Below are positions 58,295-64,000 of a DNA stretch of 64,000 nt, piece by piece. Position numbers and translations under genes: made by a program. The notes under the pieces are model-generated. The model searched no databases. It saw only the letters and a list, made by a program, of their open reading frames with translations, and was not told where the DNA came from. The first letter of the stretch is position 1. The number at the start of each line of letters is the position of its first letter. Source of the stretch: Spirosoma telluris (GTDB lineage Bacteria > Bacteroidota > Bacteroidia > Cytophagales > Spirosomataceae). The stretch is taken from contig QLII01000001.1 in NCBI GenBank assembly GCA_003259005.1, positions 5,447,001 to 5,511,000 of the forward strand. The letters run 5' to 3'.

Positions 58295-58352
58295 GGTTCA
58301 CCTTCTGTTGTCTCTACCGTTCATTTTCTACTTAATCTGATGGCTTATTCCA

Positions 58353-59903
58353 ATGAATTATACAATCAAACGACTGTCGTTGGCTTGCCTTATGTTGCTG
58401 GCAGTTCAGTCGACGCTATTCGCGCAATTCTCGCTTATCGGGCAACTTCGTACACGTACCGAATTACGTAACGGGCTGGGAAATCTGGCCCCGAAAGACG
58501 CACCTGCTGCCTTTTTTACATCGCAACGCACCCGCCTGACATTTGGCTACAAATGGGATCGCGTTCAGTTTCAGACCTCTATTCAGGATGTTCGGGTGTG
58601 GGGTCAGGATGCCGCTACCATCAATAACGCCGATGGTAACCGCCTGATGGTCCATGAAGCCTGGGCCGAAATTACCCTCGCTAACAGGGCTGACACAAGT
58701 ATTAAATTCAAACCAATTCAGAATTTATCGTTGAAAATCGGCCGACAGGAGATGATTTATGATGATTCACGCCTGATTGGTAATCTGGATTGGCTTCAGC
58801 AGGGTCGACGGTTCGATGCGGCTATTCTGAAAGCGCAGCATAGGGGCTGGGCACTTGATGTAGGGGTTGGCTTCAACCAGAATTCAGATGCCTTTGGTGT
58901 TGTGGGTGATTATTACACACCTGGTAACGGGCCTGCATCGGCTCTGTCGACTCAAAACATAACGCTTGCCATTCCTGCCGGTTTTCTGCCTACTACGGGC
59001 AAAGGCGGTGCCCCCATCCTGTTGACGCCATTAAGTACGAATGGCCAGAATCAGCAATTCAAGTCGTTTCAGATGGCTTATCTAACGCGCACGTTTAGCG
59101 GCCCGGCGTCCAGCCAGACAAAATTCTCGGCGCTGGTCTTTAAAGATGATTTTCAGAAGTACCGAATCGACAGTCTGGGGAATGCTTCGCAGGGTTACGT
59201 ATATGGGAGACGTTATGACGTTGCTGGCGTAAATTCCCGTGTAACGTATGGCGCCATGCTTGTTGGCCAGTTGGGTAATGCAGCGTCCCGAATCGGTAAA
59301 GTGCAGTGGCAGGTGTTTGCTTATGGACAAAGTGGAAAAGATCGCGATGGGCTGACGCTCAAAAATGCGTATCACTATGGAGCCAATTTCATGATCCAGA
59401 AAGGTTCATTCAGCTTCGGCCCTGGTTATGAGGTGTTGTCGGGTAACAACGCAACCACGATTCTGGCAGGTGAAACCAGTCGATTCGATCCGTTATATGG
59501 GACTCCTCACAAATTCAGGGGTTCAATGGATTATTTCTACGCCGGAACGGGATCACCGGCTGGAGGCTTACAAGATGCCTTCCTGAAATTCAAGTATACA
59601 GGCAGCCGGCTGACTACGGGTCTGGATATCCACTATTTAGCCCTGGCCGCTTCGACTTATAACAAAATGGCCGATGTTCCGGCGGGCACACTGTTAGCTG
59701 CCAAACTGGGTATGGAATACGATTTTCTGGCCAACTATGCGCTTAACAAATTCACCAACGTAGAATTTGGCTATTCAATCATGAGTGGCACAAACAGTCT
59801 GGAATATGCCAAGCAAGGCACTATGGATCAGAAAAATAAGGTCGGTACCTGGGCTTATCTGATGATTAACATACGGCCTGATTTCCTGGCGATCAAAAAG
59901 TAG
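58353..59903 (+). CDS. Alginate-export-type outer-membrane porin
   Basis: The 516-residue protein begins with a signal peptide (MNYTIKRLSLACLMLLAVQSTLFA) and has the beta-barrel of the alginate_exp family (LRTRTELRNGL, KIGRQEMIYDDSRLIGNLDWLQQGRRFDA). In this gene order it is most likely a diffusion channel for nitrate or nitrite in the outer membrane, which is inference from position. The frame is intact; it lies between cobA and narK. Confidence 0.88.
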   Translation: MNYTIKRLSLACLMLLAVQSTLFAQFSLIGQLRTRTELRNGLGNLAPKDAPAAFFTSQRTRLTFGYKWDRVQFQTSIQDVRVWGQDAATINNADGNRLMVHEAWAEITLANRADTSIKFKPIQNLSLKIGRQEMIYDDSRLIGNLDWLQQGRRFDAAILKAQHRGWALDVGVGFNQNSDAFGVVGDYYTPGNGPASALSTQNITLAIPAGFLPTTGKGGAPILLTPLSTNGQNQQFKSFQMAYLTRTFSGPASSQTKFSALVFKDDFQKYRIDSLGNASQGYVYGRRYDVAGVNSRVTYGAMLVGQLGNAASRIGKVQWQVFAYGQSGKDRDGLTLKNAYHYGANFMIQKGSFSFGPGYEVLSGNNATTILAGETSRFDPLYGTPHKFRGSMDYFYAGTGSPAGGLQDAFLKFKYTGSRLTTGLDIHYLALAASTYNKMADVPAGTLLAAKLGMEYDFLANYALNKFTNVEFGYSIMSGTNSLEYAKQGTMDQKNKVGTWAYLMINIRPDFLAIKK

Positions 59904-59968
59904 CAAGAGACACCGACATACCATCAATCGAAACTAGTTCAACTACGACTTTCTAATTGTTTCCAATC

Positions 59969-61269
59969 ATGAACGCACAAACGAACAAACCCCTCGAATC
60001 GCTGAACATTTTCAGTTTTAAAGGTGTGCAGATGCGGACCTTCCATATTACCTGGTTAACCTTCTTTGTCTGTTTCTTCGGCTGGTTTGGGCTGGCTCCG
60101 CTGATGCCTGCTATCCGAGCCGATCTAGGACTGACCAAACCGCAGGTAGGCAATACCATTATTGCTGCGGTGTCGGCTACCATTCTGGCCCGCCTGGTTA
60201 TTGGTCGGCTGTGTGATACATGGGGGCCACGTAAAACCTACACAGCCTTGTTAGTGCTGGGCTCCCTGCCAGTTATGTTTGTTGGCCTGGCACATGATTA
60301 CACAACGTTTCTGCTGTTCCGTCTGGCGATTGGCGTCATTGGTGCCTCGTTCGTGATTACGCAGTTCCATACATCCATCATGTTTGCACCGAAAATCAAA
60401 GGTACGGCCAATGCAGTGGCGGGTGGCTGGGGCAACCTGGGCGGTGGTATTACACAATTAGCGATGCCGCTGATTATGGCCGCTATCGTTGGATTCGGCT
60501 ACACAAAGCCCGAAGCCTGGCGACTAGCCATGATTTTTCCAGGTGTGCTGATGCTCATCATGGCCTTCGTTTATTACCGGTTCACGAAAGATACGCCCGC
60601 TGGAAACTACGACGAGATTGAACGAACAGTAGCAACGGGCGAAAAAGTAAGTTTCTGGGCAGCCTGCGCCGATATCCGCGTGTGGGCACTTGCGCTGGCC
60701 TATGCGTGCTGCTTCGGTATGGAAATCACTTTCGATGGGGTGGCTGCGCTTTACTTCTTCGATAATTTCAAACTGGCCGAAACTGAAGCGGGTTTTTGGG
60801 CCATGCTCTTTGGGGTATGAACATTTTTGCCCGTGCCCTAGGTGGTATTTTAGCGGACAAGGTCGGCAATATATACGGTATGCGGGGTAAAGGCATTCTG
60901 CTGGCAGGAATGCTGGTGCTGGAAGGAGCTGGCATTATGTTGTTCGCACAGGCGGGTAGCCTGCCGTTGGCAATCGTGTCTATGATTACGTTCGCATTGT
61001 TTTTGAAAATGTCGAATGGCAGCACCTACGCCATTGTCCCCTTCGTAAATCCTAAAGCAGTCGGTGTTATTTCGGGTATAGTAGGCGCGGGCGGAAACCT
61101 GGGCGGTATGCTGATGGCCTTTCTGTTCAAATCGCAATCCATCAGCTATGGTCAGGCCTTTCTCTATATCGGCTGTATCGTAGCCGCCGTTGGCTTACTC
61201 CTGTTCCTGGTGAATTTCAGTAAAGAAGTTGTCGTAGAACCGGCAGAAGCGGAATTGCAAACAGCTTAA
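59969..61269 (+). CDS. narK: Nitrate/nitrite transporter, MFS (frameshifted)
   Basis: The protein has 12 membrane segments. Both nitrate signatures are visible: AGGWGNLGGGITQLAMP in segment 5 and GAGGNLGGMLM in segment 11. WLTFFVCFFGWFGLAPLMP in segment 1 is typical. The frame breaks at 60812-60815 (GGGG, one G short) and then reads FGGMNIFARALGGILADK. The repaired length is 433 residues. ATG 59969 is preferred to the TTG at 59957. It imports nitrate for NasA. Confidence 0.94.
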
Positions 61270-61272
61270 ACA

Positions 61273-61352
61273 GTGAAGAATTAAGAGTGGAGAGTGAAGA
61301 ATAAAAAGGAATTCGACAGCAATTATTCTTCACTCTACATTCTTAATTCTTC
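61273..61352. repeat. Inverted repeat of GAAGAATTAAGAGTGGAG type between narK and nasA
   Basis: Arms of about 30 bases (61273-61302, 61323-61352) pair with two mismatches. Position between co-directional genes as with the other elements. Confidence 0.8.
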
Positions 61353-61364
61353 ATTCTACTAACT

Positions 61365-64000
61365 ATGACTCACCAAACGACCTGTTGCTATTGTGGTGTT
61401 GGCTGTGGAATTGTGGTCAAACAGGAGCCGAACGGACGACTGACCGTTGAGGGTGATAAGCAGCACCCATCGAATCGGGGTATGCTGTGCTCGAAGGGTA
61501 TGAACCTACAGTACACGGTTATGGACCAGTCGGATCGACTGCTATATCCGCAAATGCGACTCAACCGGAATATGCCCAAGCAGCGAGTGAGTTGGGATGC
61601 TGCCTTAGAGCGCACAGCCGCCGTTTTTAAAACATTTATCCAGAAATATGGCCCAGATTCGGTTGCGTTTTATGTGTCGGGGCAGTGCCTGACGGAAGAA
61701 TATTATCTGGTCAATAAGCTCATTAAAGGATTTATTGGCTCAAACAATATCGACACCAATTCCCGGCTGTGCATGAGTTCGGCGGTGGTTGGGTATAAAC
61801 TGTCATTGGGCGAGGATTCGGTGCCGGTTTGTTACGATGACATCGAAGAAGCTGACGTTTTTCTGGTGCAGGGGGCAAACCCCGCCTGGTGTCATCCTAT
61901 TCTCTGGCGTCGGATTGAAGCCCACAAAGCCGCGAATCCAAACGTCAAAATCATTTGTGTCGATCCACGCCGGACGGATACCGCCCGCTCATCAGACTTG
62001 CATTTGCCCATTCGTCCGGGTACCGACATTGTGCTGAACAACGCGATAGGGCGATTGATGATTGAGAACGGCGACATTGATCTCGACTTTATCACGAATC
62101 ATGCCGATGGATTCGTGGCCTATAGTGAGCAGATCATGCAACGCACCGTTGACGAAGCAGCCGCGATTTGTGGTATTTCTGCCGACAGTATTCAACAGGC
62201 CGCTGATTGGATTGGTCGTTCGAAAGGGTTCCTGTCGCTCTGGACAATGGGTCTGAACCAGTCGGTGATTGGCGTGAACAAGAATCTGGCGATCATTAAT
62301 CTGCACCTGATTACGGGCCGGATTGGTAAACCGGCAACGGCCCATTTTCCCTGACGGGGCAACCCAATGCCATGGGTGGTCGCGAAACAGGCGGTTTAGC
62401 CAATAGTCTGCCTGCTCACCGCGACGTAACGAATGCCGTCCATCGCGCCGAAGTCGAAGCCTTCTGGAACAGTCCGGTCAAGATTGCGTCGAAACCGGGC
62501 CTGACCGCTACCGAGATGTTTGAGGCACTGGCCGATGATACATTAAAAGCCATCTGGATTATTAACACCAATCCGCTGGTGAGTATGCCCGATCTTAATG
62601 CCTCCGAAAAGGCATTGAAAAACGCCCGTTTTGTCGTCGTGCAGGACATCTCGAACCGCGCCGACACCGTACAGTTTGCCGATGTGGTGTTACCCGCTGC
62701 TGCCTGGCTCGAAAAGGAAGGGACCATGACCAACGCTGAGCGCCGGATTGCGCACCTTCCTAAAGTTCTCGATGCCCCGGAGAAGCCCTTCCTGACTCAG
62801 AAATCATCTGGCGATTTGCCCAAAAAATGGGTTTTAAAGAGTCCTTCACGTACAAGAATGTATCTGCCATCTACGACGAATATGCGCGGCTCACCGCCGG
62901 TACAAACGTCGATATAACCGGCGTAAATTATGCGTTGCTCAAGGAAAAACGAACCATCCAGTGGCCTTTTAGAAAGGGAGAAGGCAGCAAGGAGGAACGT
63001 GGAATTTCCCCCTCCCCTTAGCTCAAGGGGGGGTCGGGGTCGATTGTTGCCGATGGGACAACTGGCACGAAGCGGCTATTCACAGATCATCAGTTTTATA
63101 CACCTAATAAACGAGCCCAAATCCATGCAGTACCCGACGAAAACACGTCGGAACCCGTTGATGAGGACTTTCCGCTTGTCTTAACCACTGGTCGTATCCG
63201 CGATCAGTGGCACACCATGACCAAGACGGGGCGAGTGGCTAAACTGAACCAACACAGTCCGCAACCCTTCCTGCAGATGCACCCCGACGATGCCAAAGCA
63301 CGAGGCATTGAAGAGGGGCAACTGGTTAACGTACGAGGCCGCCGTGGCGAAGTTCGGGTAAAAGCACAACTGACAAACGATGTGCGTCCCGGCCTGTGCT
63401 TTTTGCCAATGCACTGGGGTAAAGTATTGGCCGGTAAGCCAGGCGAGAGTAACCTGAATCGGGCCAATAACCTGACAAACACACTGGTTGATCCACGCTC
63501 GAAAGAACCTGATTTTAAGTTTTCGGCGGTAGAGGTCGTTCCGTTTTGTAAGCCAATCGAAAAAATTATCATTATCGGAGCTGGATCGGCTGGCTTGGGC
63601 TTTATCAATGCGTATCGCGCCTTGAAATCGGGCCGAATCGAAAGCCCGGATACACCCGTGAATGATGATCTTCATATTTTTTCGAAGGAGATTTATCCGT
63701 TCTATAACCGCGTTTTGTTGCCCGATTACATCAGTGGGGCGCAGTCGTGGGCGCAGCTTGTCAAACTACGGGAAGACCAGTTTGAGGAAGCCCGTATTAT
63801 CGTTCATAAAGGCATAGGGATTGCTCACATCGACCGGAAGGCGAAAGTCGTAGTCGATACGAATGGCGCAGAACATACGTACGATAAGTTAGTGTTAGGC
63901 ACAGGCAGTAAGGCTTTTATGCCCAAAGGAATACCCCGTTTGCCGGGGATTTTCAATATGCGGTCGCGGCTGGATGCCGATTCGTTGCTACCGTTCCTTA
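61365..64000 (+). CDS. nasA: Assimilatory nitrate reductase fused to a flavin reductase domain (frameshifted, 3' end beyond window)
   Basis: The N-terminus has the 4Fe-4S ligands CCYCGVGCG and MLCSKG (Cys42) of molybdopterin nitrate reductases; YVSGQCLTEEYYLVNKL and SNNIDTNSRLCMSSA follow. The C-terminal molybdopterin part includes LTTGRIRDQWHTMTKTGR. From about 63560 a second module begins, IIIIGAGSAGLGFINAY ... FYNRVLLPDYISG ... LVLGTGSKAFMP, an NAD(P)H/FAD reductase resembling the NirB N-terminus, so the protein can probably take electrons from NAD(P)H directly. Breaks: 62331-62334 and 62775-62780 (each one G or C short) and an in-frame TAG at 63019-63021 inside a palindromic element. Confidence 0.88.
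62983..63051. repeat. Palindromic element inside nasA carrying an in-frame stop
   Basis: GGCAGCAA (62983-62990) and TTGTTGCC (63044-63051) are terminal inverted repeats (7 of 8). The centre CCCCTT-AGCTC-AAGGGG (63014-63030) is palindromic, and TAG at 63019-63021 is in frame with both sides of nasA. The look is that of an intergenic palindromic repeat placed in a coding region. Confidence 0.6.

Noticed and set aside
58077..58352. Cobalamin riboswitch near cobA
   Set aside because: No B12 box and the region lies downstream, not upstream, of cobA; the porin behind it is in a nitrate setting.
1600..62780. Split genes read as true pseudogenes
   Set aside because: Nearly all breaks share one cause, a single missing base in a G/C run, and repair restores conserved motifs and normal length. 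Only 6845-6847 and 63019-63021 do not fit.

Overview
The window reads as chromosomal DNA of a Bacteroidota bacterium of the Cytophagales type, most like Spirosoma or a close relative. The grounds are a Por/T9SS type A C-terminal sorting domain, an Oar-like TonB receptor with a carboxypeptidase-regulatory N-terminus, DUF2141 and DUF4301 proteins, a NagB/PIG-L fusion, -7 boxes of the TAnnTTTG type and intergenic spaces full of long inverted repeats. The species-level guess is inference from protein style only.

Layout. 1-3 kb: a histidine kinase cut by the left edge, RidA and a flavin amine oxidase. 3-12 kb, minus strand: a tryptophan operon in the order leader peptide, trpE, trpG, trpD, trpC, trpF, a broken nucleotidyltransferase-like gene plus a small partner, trpB, trpA, then hisIE and a small membrane protein before a terminator. 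The leader has a peptide with three consecutive Trp codons and a perfect terminator hairpin, i.e. a classical attenuator. It follows a tRNA-Pro(CGG) gene and a decayed second tRNA-Pro. 12-30 kb: recQ, msrB, a secreted metalloprotease, a PBP4-type lipoprotein, a heparinase-like lyase, a permease, crcB, an M14 peptidase and a TonB receptor. 30-36 kb: an Rrf2 regulator, DUF4301, HAD, nitrilase, def and ruvX. 36-42 kb: a molybdenum hydroxylase operon (2Fe-2S subunit, molybdopterin subunit, xdhC, mocA) divergent from a NUDIX/winged-helix regulator. 42-51 kb: Gfo/Idh oxidoreductase, NagB/PIG-L, a TIR-like/deoxyribosyltransferase-fold protein, a NagX-like membrane protein and a large M43/fibronectin-III protein. 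51-64 kb: a nitrate/nitrite assimilation island with a PilJ-type two-component system, nirD, nirB, cobA, an outer-membrane porin, narK and nasA fused to a flavin reductase domain.

The genes of the last island form one pathway: nitrate entry (porin, NarK), reduction to nitrite (NasA), reduction to ammonium (NirB/NirD) and siroheme supply (CobA). The adjacent PilJ-type kinase and LuxR-type regulator are the likely sensor pair. The molybdenum cofactor needed by NasA links it loosely to the molybdenum hydroxylase operon.

Quality warning. Seventeen genes, several of them normally indispensable, are broken by about 22 frameshifts. Nearly all are repaired by adding one base to a short G or C run (in crcB the run could be T, and two sites are less clear), so I read them as systematic homopolymer under-calling and annotate each as one gene. 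Two defects do not fit that pattern and may be real: the in-frame TAA in the nucleotidyltransferase-like gene inside the trp operon, and the in-frame TAG within a palindromic element in nasA.
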